From contig CM075768.1 of assembly GCA_037974665.1 (NCBI GenBank), positions 10,841,001 to 10,905,000 of the forward strand: a stretch of DNA of 64,000 nucleotides, written 5' to 3'. The stretch comes from Ehretia macrophylla (Eukaryota > Streptophyta > Magnoliopsida > Boraginales > Ehretiaceae). The notes below the pieces were generated by a model that worked only from the letters and a program-made list of their open reading frames with translations, did not search any database and was not told the origin of the DNA. The position numbers were made by a program, and so were the translations under genes. The first letter of the stretch is position 1. Each line of letters opens with the position of its first letter. Below are positions 38,577 through 49,317 of this stretch, piece by piece.

Positions 38577-40197
38577 TGATTGTTACTCGGTGTGTGTACA
38601 AAAAGTGTGCAAAATAATCAAGTTTTAATAACCCGCAATTGCACGGATCATGTAGTGTAGTGTGCTCTGAGTGCGGAGTCGAATTCCACAGGAAAACTCG
38701 TGAGTTTGTTAGTGAAGTAGTGTGAGAGTGTTTAAATGAGAACGTGATAGTTTGTAAAAGAATTTGAGTATCATGCGAGAAATGTAAACTAAAGCTAATT
38801 TACTAAGGTTTTGCGGAATACAAGGGAAAGAAATCTAGGGAGTCGGATAAGTAATGAGATAGTTAATTTAGGCTCGGTATCCAGGATTCTCTAATTCTTT
38901 GCAAGGGTTAAGCTATAAGCATTAACCTAGTTAATTACCTTAGTCTGATTAAAGTCCTGATTACTACATCTGTTATAGGTACCGTTCCATCTACGAGTCC
39001 GTTGTATAGTCGTAGTATAGATCTATCCTTGTAACCTAGTGCAAAAGGTCTGTTTTAACTAAGTAAACAACAACTCCACAAGTTAGAAACTATGGTACAA
39101 CCTATAGTCTCATGAAATCTATGGTACAACCTATAGATTCACTATTAAAATACGAATATATGGCATGAAAGTAAAACAAAAATAACATCTACTTAAAAGC
39201 ATTACGTATGAAATACAATGCTGAAGTAATACAAGTCATATATTACATTTAAATCAAATTATCCGAATATGAGACCATGGATTAAAAGACCATCATTTAC
39301 AAAATTCTCCCCTAGATAATAGCTCTACTCAGACATTATGAATAAATACGAGTTTATACAAATAAAAGAGAGTCAAGAAAGGCTCATCCGCATTGACGAA
39401 CGCGTATTTCTGATTCCTAGAATTTGAGCAGAGGTTCGACACAAAATAGCTATTCGGGCAGAATTTTTCCCAAATAAGAGCTACTTGGGCAGAACTTTCC
39501 CCAAATAAGAGCTTTAAGAAAAGCTATTCGAGCAGAATTTTTCCTGTATTTTGCAAATTACTACTAAAATTAAACTAACTAATTAATTAAACTAATCTTT
39601 AAAACTAAAATTAAATTCTAAAAATAATATTTAAAATAAAATTAATTCTAAAATTTGGTCTAGTTAAGGGCCTATCGAGCGCGCTTCTGCTCCTTCGTTG
39701 AGATCCCGCCACGTTTTGTTTCAAGAAGGTGGTGGAAATTTTTGTGTAGAGCGCTCAAGCGCCCTTGAGGTGCGCTCGAATGCACGTCTATTGCTCCAAC
39801 GCCACGTGTCTTTTGCAAAAGTGGTAGAATCTGGTAGAATATTCCGTGGAGGGCGCTCGAACGCCCAAGAGGGTGCCCTCGAGCGCTCTTTGCTGATTTT
39901 GTTGACTCTGATTTTTGACTTTTAATTTTGGATTGTTTCGGGTCGTATTCCACTGTTTTAACCCTCAAAATGATAGAATTTGGCTAAAATCATGCTGCGC
40001 ACAGAAAACCTACGTTTTGCTCAGAAGGCTGTTTCTATCCGAAAAAGTGGTATGATTTGTCAAAAACGGACATAGTTCACTTTTCAAGATCATCCTACAT
40101 CGCATCAAAAGTATATAAGTGTTGCATTTATTCCTAGTTTATGATGCAAATGTAATAGAAATACAGTGGTTTGAATGTTGCAATTATGGTCATATCA
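38577..40197 (-). repeat. Athila LTR (5' LTR in element sense)
   Basis: 1,621 bp. It starts TGATTGTTACTCGGTGTGTG and ends GGTCATATCA. Many substitutions and small indels separate it from 20741-22260. It also carries repeated GCGCTC/GAGCGC and GCCACGTGTC boxes (about 39660-39890). Confidence 0.88.
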
Positions 40198-40854
40198 ATG
40201 TGTCATGCCAACGAAAATTTTCAAATCATATTTTAACTTATCAAATCATAAACCCAAAGGTTAACTCATAAGAATTAAGTTCTCAAATCCATTTCACAAA
40301 ATCAATTTTCATAAACTATAAGATAAAATATAATTTCAAAAATATAACTTAAATAAAAATAATTTAATTTTTTTTAAAGTGAAGACTTTTATTTCGAACA
40401 AAAATATAAAAAATACATTTATCCATAACAAAAAGCTAGAAGAATCATGGATACGACATACGAAGGATACCACTCAAACCCAAAGGTCACGCTAATCAAG
40501 AACCAAGTAAATCACAAGGCACTAGTCTCAATAGCCTTTTTTTTCATTTTGTCGTCCGTTAAGTAGTTCTTTATTTCACACTCTTCCATACAAGATAAAA
40601 AAAGAGTCAAGCTATGCTAATTCCAATTATGAAATAAATTGTAATGGTATAACTCAAAGGTTTCTAACTCCTAACATTTTAGCTCCCACTAAAGAATGTA
40701 TTACTCCTATTTATGTCCATAATGCATAGAATATGAATGGTTGTAACTCTAAACCTTAATAGCTCTAAAATTAATACCTACTAAATACATACTCTTCAAC
40801 TTATTATCATAATTTTTTTTTTTATTTTGGTTGACAAAAATCTTGGGTATTACA

Positions 40855-42017
40855 TTAAGATTCAAGTCAAGAAGATCTTGGAAGATGAAGAGGGAGTCAT
40901 AAGAGGAGACGTGACATCATAAGGGGTACCAGCTAACTAAATGTCGAGTGACTTTGATTTGCTTGGTAAAGCTCAAATTTTTTTCTTGAAACCTTTTTAT
41001 GAAAATGCCTTCAAAATTGTTTTTAAATTGTGTGCAATGAGTTTGAATTGATCTTGAAAATACGTTTTAGACTTAGTTTTTCACTTGTCCTATTCCAATG
41101 AAAAAAAAGGAGACAAGGCAAACTTGGATGAATCAAGTCGGATGAATGACTTATCCGACTTCATTCAACTAGCATTCCCAAGGAATGCATAGGGCAAGTC
41201 AGACGAATCAAGTTGGATGAATAGCTCATCCGACTCCTCGACTGACTCTTTGAAAATATAGCCGTTTAGAACTGTTGAAATAAGATTTTATATATTTTCA
41301 AACAACCCCCAATTCTCAAAACACCTCTTCTAAGCACAAGCAATTGCTCTATACATTTTATATCTTCAAAACACATTTGCTTGAACATTTATTGAGTTTT
41401 AACTTACAAATCATTGAGCATTCAAGAGCTTCATTTGTAATATCCAACTTATAGAAGAATTATTGCTTTGTATCTTTCAAATATACACATTATTGGTTGT
41501 ATTGCTCTTTAGACTCGGTTTGAGATAATCTTAAAAGATAACTGAGCGTTGTAAAATCCTTTGTGGATTCAAAGGTAGAGAAGTCATAGGTTTTAGCTTC
41601 ACATACTTGTGAAAGAAGCTTGGGTTATCTCTTGTGAGCTTAAGGGATTGTTGTAATTGCTCTTGTGGATTCAAGAGTGGTACTCTTGTGGATTCAAGAG
41701 GGAGTTGCTCTTGTGGGTTCAAGAATAGACTTGTGAGTTGGTTTATGTTTCATCAACTTGTGAATAAGTATTACTAGTAGAACTAGTGAAAATTCTAAGG
41801 GGATGAAGACCTTAGGGGGTGTATTAGATTAGCGAACCACCTAAAAATCGACGGCGTCATCTCTTTCTCTCTTCTCTCCTTATCTCTTTATATTGTGCAT
41901 GCATACTGTTTGATAAATTGCTTAAGAGAATTCACTAATTTTTATCATATCCGAAAAAGTAGTATACTTGCCTCCCTATCCTAATTCACCCCCTTCTTAG
42001 GATAATTTGGGCTAATA
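40855..42017 (+). repeat. Right part of the outermost solo LTR
   Basis: Contains GGATGAAT/CATCCGACT repeats (41130-41230), a TATA-like TTTTATATATTTTC (about 41287), four stem-loop-like words of the type CTCTTG-TGGATT-CAAGAG (41558-41575 variant, 41660-41677, 41683-41700, 41708-41724), and a CACCCCCTTCTTAGG end. Confidence 0.65.
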
Positions 42018-42221
42018 GTTCTTTTGTGCAAGAAAACAAATATCCAATGGATTCAAAGTTTTAACAAGAAAATTTTTTTGGTCTAGCAACCGAAAAAACC
42101 CAACTCTAATATGGTAGGTCTTATATACATATAGGACTCACAAATGCTGTTGTGTGAGCTAGATGGGCCTGGTTAGGGACCCAAGTGTTTCCTTTTAAAC
42201 AAACTATTTACTGGTTTATTT
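42018..42221. other. Intergenic DNA after the nested cluster
   Basis: It starts with the right target duplication GTTCT (42018-42022). No gene recognised. Confidence 0.5.
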
Positions 42222-42350
42222 CTCAAAAACAGAAGAAAGGGTGGAAGTAAGGAAGAAAAAGATGTAGAAATAGAAACAGCTTTCGAAATAAACGGGATTA
42301 AACAGGATCAAAAGGGATCCACTGAAGAAGATCTTTCTCCTTCCCTTTTT
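42222..42350 (+). pseudogene. ycf1: Plastid ycf1 fragment in nuclear DNA
   Basis: The translation reads E-E-R-V-E in one frame, then shifts to [20 protein letters not shown] followed by [10 protein letters not shown] and a stop. This corresponds to the N-terminal third of plastid Ycf1 (TIC214), just after the membrane segments, where DVEIET ... EQEGSTEEDPSPSLF is typical (from memory). The frameshift, substitutions and stop show it is a decayed nuclear copy of organelle DNA. The fragment is short, and its exact ends are not certain. Confidence 0.7.
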
Positions 42351-42868
42351 TAAGAAAAAAAGGGGGTGGTATGAGGCCTCTACCCTAGCCCTCTAACTAG
42401 CTCATGGGGGTTAATAGTGCCACTGACTAGACCAAAAACGTGATTCAGGCGATACAAATGTGCGTTTGAAGTGAGGGGTGTGCTGCCCCTATTAGGCTGG
42501 GCCGTTCCCATAAGGCCCCACCGTCGGGGCATAAGCACCCTATTGATGTGTTATGTTCCACGGACTTTGTGCTCAATAAGATTTAACTTTGTTCCACGTA
42601 ATAGTATTTTGAGGACAAAAATAATTGAATGGTTAAAACAATATTATAAGAATAGTTTATCGTTTACAAAAATACAAAGTCTAAGGAAACAAAGTCAATG
42701 TGCAAGAGCTATGTGGTGGTGATATGTATTTTTTGAAAAAAATTAGATATCTATGTATTTTTAATTAAAAAAATTAATTAGCTCCCACTGAAAAAAAAAA
42801 TACTCGTATAGCTTAAAAATTATGAATTTTAGCCCCCACTGACAAAAATTCCTGGCTCCGCCCCTGGG
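42351..42868. other. Unassigned DNA; possible hAT-like right end
   Basis: A GC-richer block (about 42360-42540) follows the ycf1 fragment and may be part of the same organelle insertion, but I cannot identify it. At its right, GGCTCCGCCCCTG (42856-42868) preceded by AGCCCCCACTGACAAAAATT looks like the end of a small hAT-like element. No matching left end was found. Confidence 0.3.
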
Positions 42869-45359
42869 GATAATGTTAGGCTTTTAAAAATTTTGAGGAC
42901 AATGTTAGATTTTAAAAAATATGGAGGTGATATTTGACAAAGAAAAAGAAAAACTACTTCTGGCATTATGTAAAAGTAACTTCATAATTTTTTATTTTTT
43001 TTAAAGATTCAATTTGGAACTTCTTACTTTTTAGTTTTTTTTCAGTAATTATTATCTAAAAATATTTTTAGAAATAGATCAATAGCTTAATTTTAAATTT
43101 TAAATTCATAAAAAATATTTTTAAATGTCTAAAAATTAAGCTTGACCGAGTTATCTAAAGTATTCACAGCGTATGAAACTATTCTACATTGCAAGACTAA
43201 CATTGTCACCATTACTCTTCCTTCTTTTTTGTTGTCGGGACCAATACTCTTCTTTCTTTTTTGACAGCGACGGCCGCAATCTTATTCAAAATTGATCTAG
43301 AAGATGATCTCATTTATATTTTTTAATGAATAATTTTTGCGATCTTCTTACTTATATCTTTTTAATGATTAACTTTTTGTCATCATACCAACTCGGTCAA
43401 CTTGACAGCTGAAGGCCGTTGACTAAACTAATCTCTCTTAATGACAATGAAATGAAAGAAAAAACTTACACACAGCAATTATTATGATACTGTTACATAT
43501 TACTGATTGAGGAGGTTAAATATCATGTCAATCTTTCTCTATTTTAATCGCTTTATTTTTTATTTTTAAAACGTCATATTTTAATTTCATATATTTTAAT
43601 TTTAGAACATTTGGAGTCCTTTAAATAATTTTTGTTTAAAAATAAATAAATTTATCATCTACAATGCACGTGAGCTTCAAGTTTAACTTTTATGAGAGCG
43701 TCGTCACGAGCAAGTGCCGGGCCAATTGGGGCGATGATTTTTTTGGAAACGCGTCAATCTTTTGACAAACCCCAGAATGCAATCAATGTCAATTTGCTTA
43801 CTTGCCCATATCCCTAGCGTGGCCCCAAACTGGTCCTAGGGTGGTCCCACTATGACAGCTCCTCAAGCGGGTCACTTGGCCTTTCCTTTTTCCAATTTAT
43901 TATTTTCTTATTCTTTTCTAATATCTATTTATCTCTTTTATTTTGTAAATATCAACTACAAACGATTTGTTTAGAAAATATATATATATATGTTCATTTC
44001 TTTAGTTATAGTTTTTTTCTACACTGATAAGGGTAAAATTACGCATATACCATTTAACGCCCGAGCACTCCAAGTGCTTTCCCCATTGACGTGGCATATT
44101 TAAGAGATTTATCAAATCTCTGGAGCCAGCCATATCACCCCAAAAAGATTCTTTATCCAATAGTATAAATAACACATAAAAATAGTCACAAAAAAGTAAT
44201 TCATATATTTAATTAGTTTAAATACGAAATACTGCTATGTTCGTACTGTTTGCTATTAAGTGTTCAAACCTAGTTATTGACTTGATTGTTGAAGGTAGTT
44301 TACGGGATATAATCCCTGTTGTTCCATTCTTGTTTTGTAGGTTCTGAGTTCAGGTCAGACAAGTCAGTTTTACACCTTAACATACACAAATATATTAAAT
44401 ATTCTCTTTTTTTTCTTCTTCTTAATTCATTTTATTAGTCTTTTTTTTTTTTTCATTTCGTTTGTCATTTATAATAAAGGAGCCCATTTCTTTGTAATAG
44501 AGTTTTTTACAACCTATCTATAAATGTTTTAAAAGATTGGCAACTATTGTACAATAATCGATTGTTATAATGATATGACTCAAATTGTGAAAGCAAGTAA
44601 AATTTGTAATGCCGATTTTACTTGTTTATCTTACAGATAATTATCTTCACAATCATTAATATCGGAATTAATACTACAGTCGAGCAAAAATATTAGATTA
44701 TTGATGTAATTACACGTACTAAGTTCATATAATATACTGACCATTTCCAAAATATTTTCACTTCAATCTTCAGTTGTGCTTATCCCCTTTAAGTCACATA
44801 AAAATACGAGCATGTCTCCTTAAAAAACATATCTCATAAATTATAATATTCACATATATATTGAAAAGAAAGAAAAACTAAAATCGAAAAGTTTCCTAAT
44901 TTTGATCACCTTATTGCATTTGAACAACATTTAGCAATTAGTGTTGGTACATTCATATGTAAGCCATAATAAAAAAAAGTGAAGATCATGGAATTCAAGA
45001 AGCGCAAAGAAATGATGTATAAATATGTAAAAGTTTTGGTTCTCTAGTCATGTTATGCTCAATTCAAGAACAATTTATATAAAAATGGGACAATCACATT
45101 AGGTAAATTATACCATATATAATTAGCTTCATTTTAACCTCATATACGATTATCTAATTGAATGAACTTGGAAAAAAAAACTTTTTTTTTTTTAAAATTA
45201 TTATATTTGATATTTTCACTGTATGAGTGCACATACTCATTTCTTTAATTGTACGATTGCACACTGTGAGTTTGAGTGTTTGGGTCCGTCTCTAATAGTA
45301 TACATTGGACCATTAAATCATGGTCTTGGTTAGTTTTATCATTTCTTATTTTCTAGATT
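42869..45359 (+). promoter_or_regulatory. Upstream region of the WRKY gene
   Basis: About 2.5 kb without genes or recognised transposons. W-box cores (TTGAC) cluster at 43395-43424: GGTCAA (inverse TTGACC), CTTGACAG and GTTGACTA. A CACGTG G-box lies near 43666, AAACGCGTC near 43748, and TTGACGTGGC near 44086. Many WRKY genes are regulated by WRKY proteins through W-boxes, so auto- or cross-regulation is possible. This is inferred from motifs alone. Confidence 0.4.
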
Positions 45360-45752
45360 AATATATATATATGAGAAGGCAAAGTTTTAGTGTATACTAG
45401 GCCATAATTAACTAGTAGAAGATAAAGGGGGGACTTTCTTTGGAGTCCAAATCAAATCCCATCAATTTCTCTTCAAACAAATCTAGAACTCTCACACATT
45501 TTTCATACTAGTATACTTACTATCAACACCCTCACAAAGCCTCCACCTAGTGTTTGGTCTTCCTTCACAACCTCCCCATTTTCAAGCCGAGTCCAAAGCT
45601 CTTATTCAAAGCCTTCCTATTTCCCACACCTCTCTATTCTCTCTCTCTCTCTCTCTCTCCCCCTATCTTGTTTCCTCTTGATATATGGCCAAAGGTAGTG
45701 GACTCTCTTTTGATCCAGATCGCATCGGTTTGTTTCTCACAATCCTTTTGTG
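45360..45752 (+). promoter_or_regulatory. WRKY core promoter and 5' leader
   Basis: A TATA-rich stretch (TAATATATATATAT, about 45359-45372) is followed by a leader with pyrimidine-rich DNA and a (CT)n microsatellite at 45639-45660. Pyrimidine patches of this kind are common in plant 5' leaders. The transcription start cannot be fixed without RNA data. The open frame at 45554-45763 is only the untranslated leader in another frame. Confidence 0.45.
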
Positions 45753-45753
45753 A
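45685..45753 (+). CDS. Upstream frame of the WRKY gene (22 codons, TGATG overlap)
   Basis: ATG at 45685 opens a 22-codon frame beginning MAKGSGLSFDPDRIG and ending in TGA at 45751-45753. This stop overlaps the ATG used for the main WRKY frame (45753-45755) as TGATG. The peptide resembles the N-terminus of many dicot WRKY6/31-type proteins (from memory, MAKGSGLSFD...), so it was probably once the true start. A one-base loss in the T-run near 45729-45735 would explain the frame change. Alternatives are a sequencing error, or a real uORF that permits termination-reinitiation. Confidence 0.5.
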   Translation: MAKGSGLSFDPDRIGLFLTILL

Positions 45754-48700
45754 TGAATTCTAATTTTCCTCAACAAGAGAAAAGAATTAGCGAGCCTCAT
45801 CATCACCATCACATGTTGAAGCTTGAAACTATGGACTCCACTGTCAACAACAAGTCATCATCACCACCCACTACTATTCAATTCCCAGTGAACCTTAACT
45901 GCAATACTACTCATCATGGCGATCTTAATTATGATCAAGATGGTCCAGTGGCCATTGATGGAAAGAGAGCTGTCATTGATGAAATGGACTTTTTCGCTGA
46001 GAAGAAAGATGGTGAATCCAAGGCTTCAATAACCATCGATGCCGATTCTGACAGAAAAGACTTGAGTGAACCTACTGAATTGAAATTCAATGTTAATGTA
46101 AACTACCCTTTTATCTTTCTTTGATTTGTTGATTGATTTTCACTGAATTGAGTTGAATACTTGAATATTTTTTTTTCTTCTTTTGCTTCGCTTTGCAGAC
46201 TGGTTTGCATCTTCTCACTGCAAACACCAGTAGTGATCAGTCAATAGTCGATGATGGTGTTTATGCAAATTCTAACGATAAAAGAGCTAAAAGTGAGGTG
46301 AGTCCATTTGTTTCCTCGTAGTTTCAATCTTTATGTGTGTGGTGGGTAGGTGTTTTGAAAAAATGTTATATATCACCTCATTTTCGTCACGTGTTTATCA
46401 TTTTTTATGTGTATACTTAATCGGCTTGCTAAAAGAAAAGAGAGAAATAAAATAATTTTTAATTTTAATATACTAACTTATAAACATCCACATAGAAAGT
46501 AATAATTAATAAACGATGAATATAGGATGGTATATATATAACGATACTTGCAATGTTTTAATTATAATATACCAACTTATTCAATGTTTTTGTTGTGATA
46601 ATTTTAGTTAGTGGTACTGCAAGCTGAGCTTGAACGATTGAACGCGGAGAATGGACGATTGAGAGACATGTTAAATCAGGTTACAACCAACTACAACACT
46701 CTGCAGATGCATCTGGTAACACAGATGCAGCGACGACAACAAGAAGATCATGGCAATGAAGAAGAACGTGAAAAAATTGAAGATAAACACCACCAAAATG
46801 GTCATGGAGGATTAATGGTGCCTAGGCAATTCATGGATCTTGGCCTAGCTGCTGGCACTGCCGAGACTGATGATCCCTCCTTATCATCATCGGAAGGCCG
46901 AAGCGGCCACGATGGATCACGATCACCAACTGATAATATCGTCGGGGCGAAGGAATTTAGCCCTGGCGACATGGGAAGAGAAGACAGTCCAGAAAAAGGA
47001 TCACAAGGTTGGGGACCGAACAAGGTTGCTAGATTGAACCATTCTTCAAAAAGTGATGATCAAGCCACTGAGGCCACCATGAGGAAGGCTAGAGTCTCCG
47101 TTAGAGCCCGATCCGAGGCACCTATGGTATGTAATTGAAGTCATTTTATTGGAAATCTTCGTTAAATCGTTTCATATGATAATCACTATCGAGAATAATA
47201 AATAATATAATAATTTTTTTAACAACTTTAAGTTTTAGATGAACTGGTAAATTAATGTGGTATATATTATAATTTAATTACCAAATGGTGCAGTAAGTTA
47301 ATACGATATTATAACTCAAGTTACTAAATAGTTATGAGCTCAAATCTCGTAACTACCCATTAAAAAGAATATATTTCTATACGCAAGGCTCAAACCAGTC
47401 TTAATTGCAAGTGAAGGGTCATATCTTGGATAATAAATAATAAATAAAATATTTCAAATAATTTTAACTTTTAGATAAAGGTAATAAATTAATTTGTCAA
47501 CATATTAAATTTAATTAATTGGTCTAAAATACTTAATTAAGTTTCTAGCAACAATAGTAGGGAAAATAATTTATTATAAACTGAATACATATCATTTACC
47601 AATATAGAATGGGTTCTTAATCATTAACTTATCCTCAATTCTTAATTGAATTAATTCAAAATTTATTAATTCCTTACGTTAAAATATGGTAATTATTTAT
47701 TGAATTAATTGGAAATGTTTATGGTGGCAGATCACAGATGGATGCCAATGGCGTAAATACGGGCAGAAAATGGCAAAGGGAAACCCTTGCCCTCGTGCTT
47801 ATTATCGTTGTACCATGGCGGCTGGTTGCCCTGTTCGTAAACAGGTAGGGTCTTTCATTAATTACGTGTTATTTTATCAAGTGCTGATTTTGAGAACTTA
47901 CTATATAATATTTTTGCTATATTTTATTACCTAAATTTTCGCCTCAATTTTTATGAGTTAGTTATAACTATTACCTTTTTTATTATTAATTTCTATCCCT
48001 TAGATCTATAAACAAGAAGTTATTAGTGTGCCACCTAGCTATCTTTACTAGCTTCTTTCTTCTTCATGTTCTTTAATGTACAAGACAATAATTAATGTCT
48101 TAATCCGGAAAAAAAATTCTAAAAATCATGTCATATTTGACATATACCAAACTAAATTAGGGGTAATATCATTATTTTTTAAATTTACATGAAGAATTCG
48201 ATGTTTTCATGTTTATTGTTGACTATTTAACGTCACCTTTTTCTTTTATCCCGATTAATTAGGACTTCTAATACTAAGTATGAAACCCGAACGGCAATTT
48301 CCGGCCTAGTTTATAGAAATTCTATTATTTTAGTAAAGAAGGGTCATATTACGCAATTTCTACCCCTTTAATTCTAAGAAATGATTTGTTTTAAACCGAT
48401 TATTTCACTCAGTGAGATAATGCTCGCTTTGGTTCAAATTTTAAACTGAATTATGTTTGAATATCTATTAGGTTCAAAGATGTGCGGAGGATAGAACCAT
48501 TCTCATCACTACCTATGAAGGCAATCACAACCATCCACTACCTCCAGCAGCCATGGCAATGGCATCAACAACATCATCTGCTGCAAAAATGTTACTCTCA
48601 GGCTCAATGTCAAGTGCAGATCATCATGGTGGATTAATGAACTCATCAAATTTCCTTGCCAGAACATTGCTGCCTTGCTCATCAAACATGGCCACCATTT

Positions 48701-49191
48701 CAGCTTCTGCACCATTTCCTACTGTTACATTGGACCTAACACAATCTCCCAACCCACTACTACAACTCCAAAGGTCATCTAACCAATTCACATTTCCCTT
48801 CACAAATAATTCACCTCAAAACTTTGCTGCCAAGCAAGCTGCTTCACTTTTGCCTCAAATATTTGGCCAAGCATTGTACAACCAATCGAACTTTTCCGGG
48901 CTTCAGATGTCGTCGTCGTCGTCGTCCCAAGACATGGAAGCCTCTCAACTGCCACCAATGCACCAACTGGCTGACACTGTCAACGCCCTCGCGGCGGATC
49001 CGAATTTTGCGGCAGCTCTCGCAGCAGCCTTGACCTCTCTCATTGGAAATTCTCAACCAAACAACATCAGTAACAATGCTAACAATGTTAAAACCACTAC
49101 TACTAGTAACAATAATGGCAGTGTCACCACCAGCAACAACAACAGCAATGGCAACAATAAAGTTGGTAATTCAAGCTTTCAAGCAAATTGA
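45753..49191 (+). CDS. WRKY6/31/42-like: WRKY transcription factor, subgroup IIb (WRKY6/31/42 type)
   Basis: Five exons: 45753-46097, 46199-46297, 46608-47126, 47731-47844 and 48472-49191, all with GT/AG borders and phase-0 junctions, giving 598 residues. The N-terminus has a His run, then [13 protein letters not shown] (IIb motif). Exon 2 has [20 protein letters not shown] leucine-zipper-like coiled coil starts at residue 149 ([20 protein letters not shown]). VPRQFMDLG and [18 protein letters not shown] precede the WRKY domain. WRKYGQK is at 328-334, with zinc ligands C348, C354, H378 and H380 (C-x5-C-x23-H-x-H). The intron after Q359, before VQR, is the one typical of IIa/IIb. The C-terminus has [15 protein letters not shown], [17 protein letters not shown] and [15 protein letters not shown] motifs and an Asn-rich tail. 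It should bind W-boxes (TTGAC) in the nucleus. Relatives act in phosphate, senescence and defence responses; the exact ortholog is unresolved. The start is uncertain because of the upstream frame. Confidence 0.93.
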
Positions 49192-49317
49192 GAGTGAAGC
49201 ACCATCTTTTACATAAAACTCTTTACCCCTTTATAATTTTTTGTTTCCTTCAATATCCTTTTTGTCTTGGGACAAGAAAATGGTGATTATACATGTTCAC
49301 ATTTTTTTTTTTTTTTT
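49192..49317 (+). other. WRKY 3' untranslated region and downstream DNA
   Basis: AT-rich sequence after the TGA stop at 49189-49191. No classic AATAAA was pinned down. A T-run begins at about 49303. Confidence 0.45.

Larger units (their letters stand above)
20741..40197 (-). mobile_element. Athila-lineage Ty3/Gypsy retrotransposon, degenerate
   Basis: LTRs lie at 20741-22260 and 38577-40197, with a perfect 5-bp target duplication ATGTG (20736-20740, 40198-40202). The primer-binding site (38553-38570) matches 18/18 bases of the 3' end of plant tRNA-Asp, the primer used by Athila elements. Gag, protease, reverse transcriptase, RNase H and integrase remnants follow in order on the minus strand. 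No env-like frame was seen in the 3.4 kb between integrase and the 3' LTR. Two later insertions, a hAT (23996-25397) and a large-LTR element (27221-34558), split it. Frames are broken, so it is inactive. Confidence 0.88.
12225..40854 (-). mobile_element. Non-autonomous large-LTR element A (LARD-like), host of later insertions
   Basis: Two LTRs, 12225-15935 and 20015-40854, share their starts (TGTCACGCCC) and ends (TTACA) and much of their body. Net lengths after removing insertions are about 1,423 and 1,378 bp. The right LTR is preceded by GCTCTGATACCA (19997-20008), identical to the 3' end of plant initiator tRNA-Met, giving a primer-binding site on the minus strand. A polypurine tract (inverse of TTCTTCCCCCTTAT) adjoins the left LTR. 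The internal region, about 1.5 kb net, encodes nothing recognisable. The flanks TAAAG and TTAAG are a 4/5 match for a target duplication. Confidence 0.78.
20015..40854 (-). repeat. LTR of element A, right copy (split by Athila)
   Basis: The left piece 20015-20740 and right piece 40203-40854 together match the left LTR. The junction sequence ATGTG is duplicated around the Athila insertion. This is the 5' LTR in the element's own orientation. Confidence 0.78.
11966..42017 (+). mobile_element. Solo LTR, outermost layer of the nest (split)
   Basis: The left part (11966-12224) begins TGTTAGCCTAAAGGC; the right part (40855-42017) ends GGATAATTTGGGCTAATA, roughly the inverted counterpart. Flanks carry a perfect 5-bp repeat GTTCT (11961-11965, 42018-42022). 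Without the insertion it is about 1,422 bp. It holds a TATA-like stretch near 41288 and a run of CTCTTGTGGATTCAAGAG-type repeats. The TTTTGATGATAACTAAAT start and the CACCCCCTTCTTAGG end resemble Copia (Sirevirus-type) LTRs, but that lineage call is from memory. There is no internal region, so it is a solo LTR. Confidence 0.72.

Noticed and set aside
42471..42722. 83-codon plus-strand frame after the ycf1 fragment
   Set aside because: No match to a known plastid or mitochondrial protein by eye; probably chance in a GC-richer block.
45554..45763. 69-codon frame over the WRKY leader
   Set aside because: It covers the pyrimidine-rich 5' leader including the CT repeat; it ends just inside the main coding region in another frame.
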